From positions 186,001-250,000 of the forward strand of contig DBMP01000006.1 of assembly GCA_002298145.1 (NCBI GenBank): a stretch of DNA of 64,000 nucleotides, given 5' to 3'. The position numbers were made by a program, and so were the translations under genes. This document shows, piece after piece, positions 17,494-26,697 of this stretch. The notes beneath the pieces are model-generated. The model did no database searches. It had not been told where the DNA came from and saw nothing but the letters and a program-made list of their open reading frames with translations. Numbering within the stretch: the stretch's first letter is position 1; every line of letters begins with the position of its first letter. The DNA is from Spartobacteria bacterium UBA695 (GTDB taxonomy: Bacteria > Verrucomicrobiota > Verrucomicrobiia > Chthoniobacterales > Chthoniobacteraceae).

Positions 17494-19506
17494 ATGGACT
17501 TTCTTCTTATCGCGCTCATCCCGCTATTGCCACTCGTGGCGGCGGGCCTCACGGCGCTCTTGAAACGGGAACAGAAAGCGCTCTCGGCCACGCTGGTGAT
17601 CGGGGCGCAAACGGTTGCTTGCGTGCTGAGCCTCTGGGCGCTGTTGCTGGCAATGTGCGCGGACAATGGCGAACCGGGGTTGATTCACGAATTTGTCAAC
17701 TTCCCCTGGCTCACCTTCGGCCATGAAACGCTGAAGCTCGGCTTGCTCGTCGATCCATTGAGCGGCGTCATGGGCGCGATGGTCGCCTTTGTCGCGCTCC
17801 TCATCTTCATCTACAGCCACGGCTACATGAAGGAGGACCGCAACTACACGCGCTTCTACACCTTCCTGGGCCTCTTCTCCGGCGCGATGCTCGGCGTGGT
17901 CTATTCCAACAGCCTGCTGCTCACTTTTGTTTGCTGGGAATTGGTCGGCCTCGCTTCGTATCTCTTGATCGGCTTCTGGTTTTTCAAACCGTCCGCCGCC
18001 GCCGCCGCAAAGAAGGCCTTCCTCACCACGCGCGTCGGTGACATGGGGCTTATGATTGGCATGTTCTGGCTCTACAAAGCCGCCGGGACGCTCCTTTTCT
18101 ACGACAACGGCGCGGGCTGCCTCGAACAAGCCGCGCTCGCCACGATGGCCAAGACGCTCGTCGGTGGCCTCGCACTCTCCAACATCATCGCGCTCCTGAT
18201 TTTCTGCGGAGCCGCTGGCAAATCGGGCCAATTTCCGCTCCACGTCTGGCTTCCCGACGCGATGGAAGGCCCCACGCCCGTCAGCGCCTTGATCCATGCC
18301 GCGACGATGGTGGCCGCCGGGGTTTACCTCGTCGCCCGCGTCTTCCCGATCTTCGCCGCCACCGGCACGCACTCCATTTCGCTGATCGTCGTGGCAAGCG
18401 TCGGCGCTTTCACCGCGCTCTTTGCCGCGCTCATCGCCGTGGCGCAGAATGACATCAAGCGCATCCTGGCTTACTCGACCGTTTCTCAGCTCGGCTTCAT
18501 GATGCTGGCCGCAGGCGTCGGCCACCCGGGCGTGGCGATGCTCCACCTTATTGCCCACGCCTTCTTCAAGGCCCTCCTCTTCATGGGCGCGGGTTCCGTG
18601 ATCCACGGCGTGCATGACGAACAGGACATCCGCGAGATGGGAGGCCTGCGCCGGTTCATGCCGGTGACATTCGTGACCTACTCCATCGGCATGCTGGCCC
18701 TGGCCGGGTTCCCGGTTCTCTTCTCCGGCTTCTGGAGCAAGGACGCCATCCTGCACGCGGCGCACCTCTGGCCGGTTTCGCAATTGCCCTTCTACATGGC
18801 GACCGCCGCCGCGTTCCTGACGGCCTTCTACATGACGCGTCAGATGGCCTATGTTTTCTTTGGCCAATACCGCGGCCATGCCCACCCGCATGAAAGCCCG
18901 GCGGTGATGACCCTCCCGCTCGTCATCCTGGCCGCCGCCGCGATTTTGATGTCCCTGCCTGCCACTCCGGCGTGGCCTGCGTTTGAGGAATTTCTCAAGG
19001 GCGAGGCGGCTCACTTCTCGCTGGAAGGCCTCACCGAACCCGGCTTCCTGCAAATCGCCCTGACCTCGACAGCCATTGTCTTCCTCGGCATCGGGCTGGG
19101 CTGGCTGATCTACGGGCGCAAGCCGCTGGGCGCTGTCGATCCGATTCAGACCGCCGCCGCCCCGGCCTTCCGCGCGCTGGCCAACCGCCTCTACATTGAC
19201 GAAATCTACGACGCAACCGTCATCCGCGCGCTGCACGGATTCGGCAGCCTCGCCGCCTGGATCGACCGACAGATTCTCGCGGGCATCGTCTCCGCCGTCG
19301 CCGCATTGTCGTTCTTCGTCTCGGCCGTCAGCAACGGCATCGACCGTTTCGTCATCAACTTCGGGTTCGACAACTCCTGCAATGCCCTGCGCGAATACGG
19401 CGGCGCGGCGGCATCGTGCGAAGGGGGACGGGTGCAGGGTTACCTGCGCTTGATCGCTCTCGGAACCGTCATTCTCCTCGCCGTCATTGGATGGCTTTTA
19501 GTGTAG
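17494..19506 (+). CDS. nuoL: NADH-quinone oxidoreductase subunit L with extended lateral helix (cluster 1)
   Basis: NuoL is the distal antiporter-like pump. The 670-residue protein has the Mrp core motifs, including CWELVGLASYLLIGFW (TM5 Glu), GKSGQFPLHVWLPDAMEGPTP (TM7 Lys) and AYSTVSQLGFM. The C-terminal lateral helix, which clamps the other pump subunits, is unusually long: 98 residues follow the YIDEIY motif, against 72 after YFDELY in the cluster 2 NuoL. The extra 26 residues lie between IDRQ and the final GYLRL helix. A longer clamp fits the presence of an additional NuoM encoded downstream. Confidence 0.95.
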   Translation: MDFLLIALIPLLPLVAAGLTALLKREQKALSATLVIGAQTVACVLSLWALLLAMCADNGEPGLIHEFVNFPWLTFGHETLKLGLLVDPLSGVMGAMVAFVALLIFIYSHGYMKEDRNYTRFYTFLGLFSGAMLGVVYSNSLLLTFVCWELVGLASYLLIGFWFFKPSAAAAAKKAFLTTRVGDMGLMIGMFWLYKAAGTLLFYDNGAGCLEQAALATMAKTLVGGLALSNIIALLIFCGAAGKSGQFPLHVWLPDAMEGPTPVSALIHAATMVAAGVYLVARVFPIFAATGTHSISLIVVASVGAFTALFAALIAVAQNDIKRILAYSTVSQLGFMMLAAGVGHPGVAMLHLIAHAFFKALLFMGAGSVIHGVHDEQDIREMGGLRRFMPVTFVTYSIGMLALAGFPVLFSGFWSKDAILHAAHLWPVSQLPFYMATAAAFLTAFYMTRQMAYVFFGQYRGHAHPHESPAVMTLPLVILAAAAILMSLPATPAWPAFEEFLKGEAAHFSLEGLTEPGFLQIALTSTAIVFLGIGLGWLIYGRKPLGAVDPIQTAAAPAFRALANRLYIDEIYDATVIRALHGFGSLAAWIDRQILAGIVSAVAALSFFVSAVSNGIDRFVINFGFDNSCNALREYGGAAASCEGGRVQGYLRLIALGTVILLAVIGWLLV

Positions 19507-19513
19507 CACTGGC

Positions 19514-21028
19514 ATGAGCAATTCCCTTACTCTCCTCACGTTCATTCCTCTCATCGGCGCCATCTGGGCCGCTCTGCTCCCGTCCAAGAGCACCGGCCAG
19601 CTGCGCTTCGCCGGGCTCTTTACCACGCTCGTCGCGCTCGCCCTGACGCTCTCGCTGGCGTTCCAATACGACCGCGCCGCGGGCGGCCTGCAATTCGCCG
19701 AGCGTTATGAGTGGATTCCCTCGCTTCACATCGAGTACTACCTCGCCGCCGACGGCCTCAGCCTCGTGCTGCTGGTCCTCACAGCTCTGGTCACACCGTT
19801 CTCGCTGCTGGCTTTCGGCAAGGGCCTCTCCAAGCTGGCGGTCGTCCTCGTGCTGCTCTTGGAAACGACGCTCTTCGGCACGTTCACCGCGCTGAACTTC
19901 GTCCACTGGTTCTTCTTCTACGAGCTGAGCCTCGTGCCCGCCTTCTTCCTGATCCGCCTCGGCGGCACCCCAAAGGCGACAGCGGCCGCCACGCAGTTCT
20001 TCATCTACACACTCTTCGCGGGCTTCGCGATGCTGCTCGGCTTCCTGGCAATCTACCAGGCGACCCACACCTTCGATCTCACCGAGCTTGCCGCCCTTGC
20101 CCGGCAGGAGAAGCTCGGCCACGCGCTCAGCGCCGCCTTCCCGGCCTTCTCCGGCTGGATCAGCGGCGCGGTCTTCCTCGGCATCCTGGTCGGCCTCGGC
20201 GTGAAAGTGCCGGTCGTCCCGCTCCACACGTGGTTGCCCAACGCTTATACCGAGGCCCCCGCGCCCGTTTCGATGCTGCTCACCGGGCTCCTCTCCAAAA
20301 TGGGCGTCTACGGTTTCCTGCGGCTGCTCTACCCACTATTCCCAGGCCTGATGTTCCACTGGCAGGTGCCGCTCCTGGCGCTGGCAGTCGTCACCATCGT
20401 CTTCTCCGCGCTGGCCGCCCTGGCGCAGCGGGACCTGAAACGGATCGTCGCCTACTCCTCGGTGAACCACCTCGGCTACTGCCTACTGGGCCTCTTCGCC
20501 GTGGCCGCCGCGACCCATGCCGACACCGTCAACCGCGCCGCCGCGATGAACGGCGTGATTCTCCAAATCTTTAACCACGGCCTCACCGCCTCCGCCCTCT
20601 TCTGCTTCATCGGCTTCATCGAAAAACGGAGCGGCGGGCTTCGCGGCCTGAACGACTTCGGCGGCCTGCGCGAGGTCGCCCCGGTGTTCGCGGGCCTGAT
20701 GGGGATCGCCATTTTCTCCTCGCTCGGTCTGCCGGGCTTGAACGGATTCGTGGGCGAGTTCCTCATCTTCAAGGGCTCCTTCGCCATCGCCCCGGGCGCG
20801 ACAGCACTCGCGGCCATCGGCCTATTCGTCACGGCTGTGTTCCTCCTGACCTTGATTCAGCGCGTCTTCGCGGGACCGCTCGCGGAGCGCTGGAAGGCAT
20901 TTCCCGACCTTTCGACCGGCGAACGCCTCACCGTCATCCCCGCCATCGCGCTGATGTTCGTGCTCGGCATTTACCCGCAGCTCCTCATCGGGCTCTTTAA
21001 CCCCACGGTCCTTAAACTGATTTTCTAG
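19514..21028 (+). CDS. nuoM: NADH-quinone oxidoreductase subunit M, first copy (cluster 1)
   Basis: The 504-residue antiporter-like subunit has the TM5 Glu in FFFYELSLVPAFFLI, the TM7 Lys in GVKVPVVPLHTWLPNAYTEAP, the TM8 Lys in LLSKMGVYGFLR and the distal Glu in GFVGEFLIF. All residues of the proton path expected for E. coli NuoM (Glu144, Lys234, Lys265, Glu407) are thus present by hand alignment. It is followed after one base by a second nuoM, so two pumps of this type are made from one operon. Confidence 0.94.
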   Translation: MSNSLTLLTFIPLIGAIWAALLPSKSTGQLRFAGLFTTLVALALTLSLAFQYDRAAGGLQFAERYEWIPSLHIEYYLAADGLSLVLLVLTALVTPFSLLAFGKGLSKLAVVLVLLLETTLFGTFTALNFVHWFFFYELSLVPAFFLIRLGGTPKATAAATQFFIYTLFAGFAMLLGFLAIYQATHTFDLTELAALARQEKLGHALSAAFPAFSGWISGAVFLGILVGLGVKVPVVPLHTWLPNAYTEAPAPVSMLLTGLLSKMGVYGFLRLLYPLFPGLMFHWQVPLLALAVVTIVFSALAALAQRDLKRIVAYSSVNHLGYCLLGLFAVAAATHADTVNRAAAMNGVILQIFNHGLTASALFCFIGFIEKRSGGLRGLNDFGGLREVAPVFAGLMGIAIFSSLGLPGLNGFVGEFLIFKGSFAIAPGATALAAIGLFVTAVFLLTLIQRVFAGPLAERWKAFPDLSTGERLTVIPAIALMFVLGIYPQLLIGLFNPTVLKLIF

Positions 21029-21029
21029 A

Positions 21030-22562
21030 ATGACCGCCTCCTATCTTCTTACCGCAACGATCGTCTCCGCCTTCGCGGGCGTACTCCTCATCCTCCTGCT
21101 CCCGATGCGCTGGGGCGGGGCCGCCAAATGGATTGCGTTTCTCTCGGCCGTGACCGGGTTTGGCTTCGCCGCCGCCGCCTTCCGCGCTTATGACATGAGC
21201 GCCGGGGCGCTGCCGCTGCAATTCGGCGTGGACGTTCCCTGGGTCGAAAGCCTCGGCATCCACTTTGCCACCGGGGCCGATGGCGTCAGCCTCGTGTTGC
21301 TGCTCTTGACGGGCATCATCGCAATTACCGGCGTCCTTTTTTCATGGAACGTCACCCGGCAGCCGCGTGCGTTCTTCGCGCTCTTCCTGACAATCATCGG
21401 CGGCTCCTACGGCGTCTTCCAGAGCCTGGATCTCTTCCTGCTTTTCGTCTGCTACGAAGTCGTGATCATCCCGAAATACTTCCTCATCTCCAACTGGGGA
21501 TCGACGAACCGGGAATACGGTGCCATGAAGCTCACGATTTACTCCGTGGCGGGCTCGGCGCTCGTGCTGCTCGGGCTGATCGGCGTTTACATTCTCGCGC
21601 CTGGCCGGACGCTCAACCTGGTCGCGCTCTCGCAGTATCCCTTCCCAGTCGCCTTCCAGCTCTGGGCCTTCCCGGTAATGTTCATCGGCTTCGGCGTACT
21701 GGCGGGTCTCTGGCCCTTCCACACGTGGGCCCCCACCGGCCACGTCGCCGCTCCGACGGCCGTTTCCATGCTGCTCGCGGGCGTGGTCATGAAGCTCGGC
21801 TCCTACGGCGCGCTGCGGGTGGCCATGACGCTTTTCCCGCAGGGCCTCGAATATTGGCGGATGCCGCTGGCCATCCTCGCCACCATCGGCCTGCTTTACG
21901 GCGCGTTGGTCGCCCTGGCTCAGCGCGATCTCAAATTCGTCGTCGGCTATTCGTCGATCAACCACATGGGCTTCGTGCTCCTGGGTCTCTTAACCTTGAA
22001 CAGCCTGGGCCTGAGCGGGGCGGTGTTGCAGATGTTCTCGCACGGCATCATCGGCGGGCTGCTCTTCGCCGTCGTGGGCCGGATGATTTACGACCGCACC
22101 CACACGCGCGAAATCAGCGTGCTCGGCACGATGGGCCTTGCCAAGTCGCTCCCGTTCGCCGCGCTGACCTTCACCGTGGCCTCGGCGGCTTCGATGGGCC
22201 TGCCCGGATTTAGCGGATTCATTGCCGAATTGCAAATCCTGCTCGGGACGTGGAAAGCCTTCCCGGTGCTCTTGATTTTCACCATGCTCGGCGTGGGCAT
22301 CACCGTGGCCTTCACGCTGCGCGCCTTGCAGAAGAGCTTCTTCCCGGCACTGATTTCCGGCGAAACCGCCCCTGCCCCGGCTCCGGAACCTCACGAACCG
22401 CTGCCGCCCATTACCTTCCCCGAACGCCTGGGAGCCGTGATCCTGATGGCCGCAACGATCGGCGTCGGCCTCTTCCCGAAGGTTCTCATTGATCCCATTC
22501 TGCACAGTTTCGAAAGCTCTCAATCCATGATGCATCACTTGATCCAGGGGGTTGCCCGATGA
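21030..22562 (+). CDS. nuoM: NADH-quinone oxidoreductase subunit M, second copy (cluster 1)
   Basis: The 510-residue protein is clearly NuoM and not NuoL or NuoN: YEVVIIPKYFLISNWG (TM5 Glu), WPFHTWAPTGHVAAPTAVSMLLAGVVMKLGSYG split by the TM7 break, and GFIAELQIL. Where the first copy has GVKVPVVPLHTW, this copy has GVLAGLWPFHTW, so the TM7 Lys is replaced by a hydrophobic residue, while the TM8 Lys stays. Its stop overlaps the nuoN start (ATGA). Two NuoM genes in one cluster are the hallmark of the two-NuoM class of complex I. Confidence 0.94.
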   Translation: MTASYLLTATIVSAFAGVLLILLLPMRWGGAAKWIAFLSAVTGFGFAAAAFRAYDMSAGALPLQFGVDVPWVESLGIHFATGADGVSLVLLLLTGIIAITGVLFSWNVTRQPRAFFALFLTIIGGSYGVFQSLDLFLLFVCYEVVIIPKYFLISNWGSTNREYGAMKLTIYSVAGSALVLLGLIGVYILAPGRTLNLVALSQYPFPVAFQLWAFPVMFIGFGVLAGLWPFHTWAPTGHVAAPTAVSMLLAGVVMKLGSYGALRVAMTLFPQGLEYWRMPLAILATIGLLYGALVALAQRDLKFVVGYSSINHMGFVLLGLLTLNSLGLSGAVLQMFSHGIIGGLLFAVVGRMIYDRTHTREISVLGTMGLAKSLPFAALTFTVASAASMGLPGFSGFIAELQILLGTWKAFPVLLIFTMLGVGITVAFTLRALQKSFFPALISGETAPAPAPEPHEPLPPITFPERLGAVILMAATIGVGLFPKVLIDPILHSFESSQSMMHHLIQGVAR

Positions 22563-24076
22563 ACACGCTTCTTTTTAACCTGCTCACGCCCGAGCTGATC
22601 CTGGCCGACGCCGCGCTGGTGGTGCTCATCGCCGGTCTGATTCCCTTCACCTCGTCCCACCGGGGGATGATCCTGAGCCTGACGCTCCTCGGCGGCCTCC
22701 TCTCCGGGGCCTGGATCCTCACGCACCCGGCCAACTACAGCCTCTTCGGCGGCATGGTCGTGCTCGACCCGCTCACGCAGCTGGCCAAGGTCGCCGTTCT
22801 CGCGCTGAGCCTCATCGCCTGCGTCTTCGCCTACGGGTCCACCGTGAAAGAGCATTTCGCGGAATACCTGGCGCTCATCCTCTTCTCCACGATCGGCATG
22901 ATGCTGCTCGTGGGCACGGAGGATTTGCTAATGATCTTCATCGGCCTGGAGCTGACGAGCATCCCGCTCTACCTCCTCACCGGTTACCTGAAAAAAAGCA
23001 GCACCTCGGCCGAGGCTGCGCTGAAATACTTCATGGTGGGAGGCGTTTCCGCGGCATTCCTGCTCTTTGGCCTGAGCCTCATCTATGGCGTCACGGGCGT
23101 TACTTCGCTGCGCGAGCTGGCCGCAATCACCCGCACGACCGGAACCGATCCGCTCCTGCTGGCGGGCATCGTAATGGCACTGGCCGGGTTCGGTTTCAAG
23201 GTCGCCGCCGTCCCCTTCCATCTCTGGGCTCCGGACGTTTACGAAGGCGCGCCGACCTCTTCCGCCGCGCTGATCGCTTCCGGCTCCAAGGTGGCCGGGT
23301 TCCTGATCCTGGCCAAGTTCCTGACCTTCGGCCTCGCCAAGACCAGCGGCAGCGCCGCCTGGGACTTGATGCAAGCGGGCTGGTTGCCGCTGCTGGCGTT
23401 GATCGCGGCTGCTTCGGTCGTCATCGGCAACCTTGCCGCGCTCAGTCAGCGCAACGTAAAGCGCATTCTGGCTTATTCGGCCATTGCGCAATCCGGCTAC
23501 ATGCTCCTGGGCCTCACCGCTGCAAATGCGAACGGCGTGGCTTCGGTGCTTTTCTATGTGATCGTGTATGCGGCGACCACGCTGGGCGCTTTCGGCGTCG
23601 TGGCGATTGTGGAACAGCGCCGGGGCGGCTCGGATCTCGACCATTTCGACGGCCTGCACCGGACTTCGCCGGGCCTCGCGCTCTGCATGGGGATCTTCAT
23701 GATTTCGCTCGCGGGAATTCCGCCGCTGGCCGGGTTCTTCGGCAAGTTCTACCTCTTCTCGGGGGCGCTCGGGTCGGTGGCCTCGGTCCATGACGGCTCG
23801 TTTGGCCTGCTCTGGCTCTTGATCGTGGCCATCGTGTTCAACGCCGTGTCGCTTTACTATTACGTGATTGTTTTGAAGCACGTCTTTGTGGCTCCGGCGG
23901 ATGACGCGCCTGCCCATGACCGTGCCTGCCACTGCGGCGTCTCGGCTTTCGTCGGGTTGCTCGCCTTGGCGGTGGTCGCTCTCGGCCTTTATCCCAACGC
24001 TCTCTTGAATCCGATCCAAAACGCGATCCGCTCCGCCGTGGCGAACCCGGCGAAGGCGCTCGTGGCTCAACCCTAA
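22559..24076 (+). CDS. nuoN: NADH-quinone oxidoreductase subunit N (cluster 1)
   Basis: The 505-residue protein is the antiporter-like subunit nearest NuoK. Visible motifs are IGLELTSIPLYLLTGYLKKS (TM5 Glu), GFKVAAVPFHLWAPDVYEGAPT (TM7 Lys) and GIPPLAGFFGKFYLF. ATG 22559 overlaps the nuoM stop. A short His/Cys stretch (ADDAPAHDRACHCG) near residue 455 is not part of the family core. Confidence 0.95.
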   Translation: MNTLLFNLLTPELILADAALVVLIAGLIPFTSSHRGMILSLTLLGGLLSGAWILTHPANYSLFGGMVVLDPLTQLAKVAVLALSLIACVFAYGSTVKEHFAEYLALILFSTIGMMLLVGTEDLLMIFIGLELTSIPLYLLTGYLKKSSTSAEAALKYFMVGGVSAAFLLFGLSLIYGVTGVTSLRELAAITRTTGTDPLLLAGIVMALAGFGFKVAAVPFHLWAPDVYEGAPTSSAALIASGSKVAGFLILAKFLTFGLAKTSGSAAWDLMQAGWLPLLALIAAASVVIGNLAALSQRNVKRILAYSAIAQSGYMLLGLTAANANGVASVLFYVIVYAATTLGAFGVVAIVEQRRGGSDLDHFDGLHRTSPGLALCMGIFMISLAGIPPLAGFFGKFYLFSGALGSVASVHDGSFGLLWLLIVAIVFNAVSLYYYVIVLKHVFVAPADDAPAHDRACHCGVSAFVGLLALAVVALGLYPNALLNPIQNAIRSAVANPAKALVAQP

Positions 24077-24085
24077 AGCTCGCTC

Positions 24086-24457
24086 ATGTCTTACGATTAC
24101 CTGCTTTTAACGCTCTTTCTGGTCATCGCGGTGGTGTTCCCGTTCATGCCGCTCGCGATGGCGTGGATCTGGTGCCGCATTTTCTACCCGCCAAAGCCGG
24201 GCGAGGACAAAGGCGCCATCTACGAATGCGGTCTGGTGAGCCAGGGCCCGGCGCATGTTCGCTTCCAGGCCCACTACTACCTCTACGCGCTGGTGTTCCT
24301 GGTGTTCGACGTGGAGACGGTATTCCTGATGCCGTTCGCGGCGATGGGGCTCGTGAATATCTCCGTCGGCAGCTTCGGCGCGATCCTGCTCTTTCTCTTC
24401 CTGCTCATCGAAGGCCTTGTCTGGGCCTGGGCGAAGGGGATTCTGGAGTGGAAGTAA
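24086..24457 (+). CDS. nuoA: NADH-quinone oxidoreductase subunit A, last gene of cluster 1
   Basis: The 123-residue protein has three helices. The NuoA motifs are YECGLVSQGPAHVRFQAHYYLYALVFLVFDVETVFL split between the loop after TM1 and TM2. The loop Cys of the quinone-site region is kept (YECG). NuoA is usually the first gene of nuo operons; here it is the last, nine bases after nuoN. The repeat terminator at 24481 follows. Confidence 0.94.
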   Translation: MSYDYLLLTLFLVIAVVFPFMPLAMAWIWCRIFYPPKPGEDKGAIYECGLVSQGPAHVRFQAHYYLYALVFLVFDVETVFLMPFAAMGLVNISVGSFGAILLFLFLLIEGLVWAWAKGILEWK

Positions 24458-24480
24458 TTTAAATCTCACGCAAAGACGCA

Positions 24481-24516
24481 AAGGCGCAAAGGGATCTATC
24501 GTTCCTTGCGCCTTTT
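24481..24516. terminator. Bidirectional terminator hairpin of the AAAGGCGCAA repeat family
   Basis: AAGGCGCAAAGG and CCTTGCGCCTTTT form a stem between convergent nuoA and bioF, with T-runs on the plus side and A-runs (T on the minus strand) on the other. It contains the dispersed repeat core; the extended repeat starts near 24467. Confidence 0.65.
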
Positions 24517-24590
24517 GTCGTTAAGATAGGGCCGCGCATCACCACAGCGGCGTGCGTAAGCCGCTGCAGCGAGCGGTAGCGCGAAATGGA

Positions 24591-25766
24591 TCAAACGTCA
24601 CGTTTGTCGAGTTCCCAGAGGGCGTGGGTCACGGCCTGGATTTCCTCGGCGTAGTGCGAGGCAGAGAGCGTCAGGCGCAGGCGGGCGGTGCCGCGCGCAA
24701 CGGTCGGGTAACGGATCGCAGGGACGAAGAACCCAGCGTCGTAGAACATCCGCGAGGCGGCCAGCGCGGCGGTTTCGTCGCCGATCATGACGGGGACGAT
24801 GGCGCTCTGGAGGCGGTCGGGCGTGAGGCCGGGAGGGAGCCCGGCAGCAAGCACCTTGAGGTTGTCCCAAAGCTGATGGCGGCGCGTTTCACCGGCTGGG
24901 CTGTCGAGGAAATTAATGGCGGCGGTGGCGGCGGCGGCAAGGGCCGGGGGCGGCGCGGTGGAGTAGACAAAGGAGCGGGCCCGGTTGATGAGCCATTCGA
25001 TGAGCGCCTGTTTGCCCACGATGTAGCCGCCTGCGACGCCGACGGCTTTGCTGAGCGTGCCCATCTGGATTTCCACGCGATCAGCGAGCCCCAGGCGGTG
25101 CGCCAAGCCGCGTCCGTTCGGGCCAACGACGCCCAGGGCATGGGCTTCGTCCACGAGCAGCAGCGCTCCGTAGCGGTCTTTGACTTCGACGATCTCGGCC
25201 AGCGGGGCCCGGTCGCCGTCCATGCTGTAGACGGACTCGATGACCACGACGACCCGCGCGCCGGGATGGGCATCGCGCGCCCACTGGAGGTGGTTTTCCA
25301 GCTTGTCGACCTGGTTGTGCGGGAAGACGCGCAGGGTCGCGCCGGAAAGTCGCGCGCCGTCGATGAGCGAGGCGTGGGCCAGTTTGTCGAGAATGATGAC
25401 GTCGCCTTTTGCCGCGAGCGCGCTCAGGGTGCCCAGCGAGGTAGCGTAGCCGCTGGAAAAGGTGAGCGCGGCCTCGGTTTGCTTGAACTCGGCGAGGCGT
25501 TTTTCCAGCGCGACGTGCGGGGAGATCGTTCCGCAGACCAGGCGCGAGGCGGTGGCCCCGACGCCGTATTCGTCAATGGCCAGCTTGGCCGCTTCGCGCA
25601 GGAACGCCTCGCCCGCCAGGCCCAGGTAGTCGTTGGAGGAAAAGTTGATCAGCTTGCGACCCGCGTAGGTCATGGCGGTGCCGGGCTGCGACTCGATTTC
25701 ACGCAAACGCCGCAGCAACGCTTGTTGCTTGAGGTGATCTAATTCGTCTTCGAACTGCCGGGGCAT
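24591..25766 (-). CDS. bioF: 8-amino-7-oxononanoate synthase (biotin synthesis)
   Basis: The 391-residue fold-type I PLP enzyme has NFSSNDYLGLA near residue 41, SGYATSLGTLSALA near 104, the PLP-ring Asp/His motif VDEAHALGVVG near 200 and the Lys of the Schiff base in GTLSKAVGVAGGY near 237. These fit the alpha-oxoamine synthase family. BioF condenses pimeloyl-ACP (or CoA) with alanine. The close relative KBL (2-amino-3-ketobutyrate ligase) is possible but sequence around the Lys and the short N-terminus suit BioF. It is the last gene of the proC-TPR-dac-bioF group; other bio genes are not in the window. Confidence 0.85.
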   Translation of the reverse strand: MPRQFEDELDHLKQQALLRRLREIESQPGTAMTYAGRKLINFSSNDYLGLAGEAFLREAAKLAIDEYGVGATASRLVCGTISPHVALEKRLAEFKQTEAALTFSSGYATSLGTLSALAAKGDVIILDKLAHASLIDGARLSGATLRVFPHNQVDKLENHLQWARDAHPGARVVVVIESVYSMDGDRAPLAEIVEVKDRYGALLLVDEAHALGVVGPNGRGLAHRLGLADRVEIQMGTLSKAVGVAGGYIVGKQALIEWLINRARSFVYSTAPPPALAAAATAAINFLDSPAGETRRHQLWDNLKVLAAGLPPGLTPDRLQSAIVPVMIGDETAALAASRMFYDAGFFVPAIRYPTVARGTARLRLTLSASHYAEEIQAVTHALWELDKRDV

Positions 25767-25787
25767 TTTCTTGGGGGTGAGGGCTGG

Positions 25788-26654
25788 TTACGATTTCGAC
25801 AGACCCCAGGAGAGCAGGGCCGAGGAATCGCGCCAGAGCCAGTCGCGGTCCTTGTCGCCGAGCACCACGGTGATGACTTCTCGGCCGTTCTGGCTGCCGC
25901 TGGAGATCAAGCAATGGCCTGCGATCTGGGTATAGCCGGTTTTCATGCCGGTGCAGTACGGCAGGGTGCGGAGCATTTTGTTGGTGTTCGAGAAGGTCTC
26001 CACGCGACCGCTGTTAAACTGGAAGGCGAGGTCTTTGGTGCCAACGATCAAGCGGATGGTGGCGCTGCGGTAAGCGGCCAGGGCCAGGCGGGCCATGTCG
26101 CGCGCGGTGGAGTACTGCCCCGGGGCCGGGAGGCCGTTCGGGTTGACGAAATTGGAGTGAAGCATCCCGAGCTGGCGGGCTTTGAAATTCATTTTCTCGG
26201 CAAAGGCTTCGACACTCCCGGCGTTGTCGCGGGCGAGGGCGCGAGCGACGTCGTTGACGCTGTGGACGAGGAGCACGCGGAGGAGTTCGCGGCGGGTGTA
26301 GATCTCGCCGGGGCGGACGCCGAGCTTGACGGGCTCGGCAAAGGTGTCGGTCTCGCGAATGACGACGGGCTTGTCGAGGTTGCCCGCTTCGACGATGAGT
26401 AACGCGGTGAGCAGCTTTTGCGTACTGGCGGGCTGGCGGGCCTCATTCGAGTTTTTCTCGTAAAGGACCTGGCCCGTGACGGCATCGGCGACGACGACGG
26501 AGGCGGCGCGGGTGCGCGGCGTGCCGCCGGGCTCGTAGGCGGGCGTCGGCTGTGCCGTGGCGCGCGATTTTCTCTTGGTCGTGGCGCCCGCGGGCACCGT
26601 AAGGGCCGCCATCATCAGGGCGGCCAGTCCATACTGGAAGAATTTGCGAATCAT
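25788..26654 (-). CDS. D-alanyl-D-alanine carboxypeptidase (DacA/S11 family)
   Basis: The 288-residue protein has a signal peptide (ending about residue 24) and the three penicillin-binding motifs: STQK near 78 (catalytic Ser and Lys), SVN near 131 and KTG near 237 (GMKTGYTQ). S11 enzymes remove the terminal D-Ala of peptidoglycan pentapeptides in the periplasm. It stops soon after the catalytic domain; the C-terminal anchor domain of E. coli DacA is missing, so the protein may be soluble. It starts 43 bases after the TPR gene ends and 21 bases separate it from bioF. Confidence 0.92.
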   Translation of the reverse strand: MIRKFFQYGLAALMMAALTVPAGATTKRKSRATAQPTPAYEPGGTPRTRAASVVVADAVTGQVLYEKNSNEARQPASTQKLLTALLIVEAGNLDKPVVIRETDTFAEPVKLGVRPGEIYTRRELLRVLLVHSVNDVARALARDNAGSVEAFAEKMNFKARQLGMLHSNFVNPNGLPAPGQYSTARDMARLALAAYRSATIRLIVGTKDLAFQFNSGRVETFSNTNKMLRTLPYCTGMKTGYTQIAGHCLISSGSQNGREVITVVLGDKDRDWLWRDSSALLSWGLSKS

Positions 26655-26697
26655 TTGTGTAAACAGGCTCCCCGGCGCTGTTCAAAATCGGGTAGCC

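Noticed and set aside
17524..19236. Minus-strand frame of 570 codons opposite nuoL
   Set aside because: Antisense shadow of a confident gene; composition is highly charged and low in complexity, with no recognisable motif.
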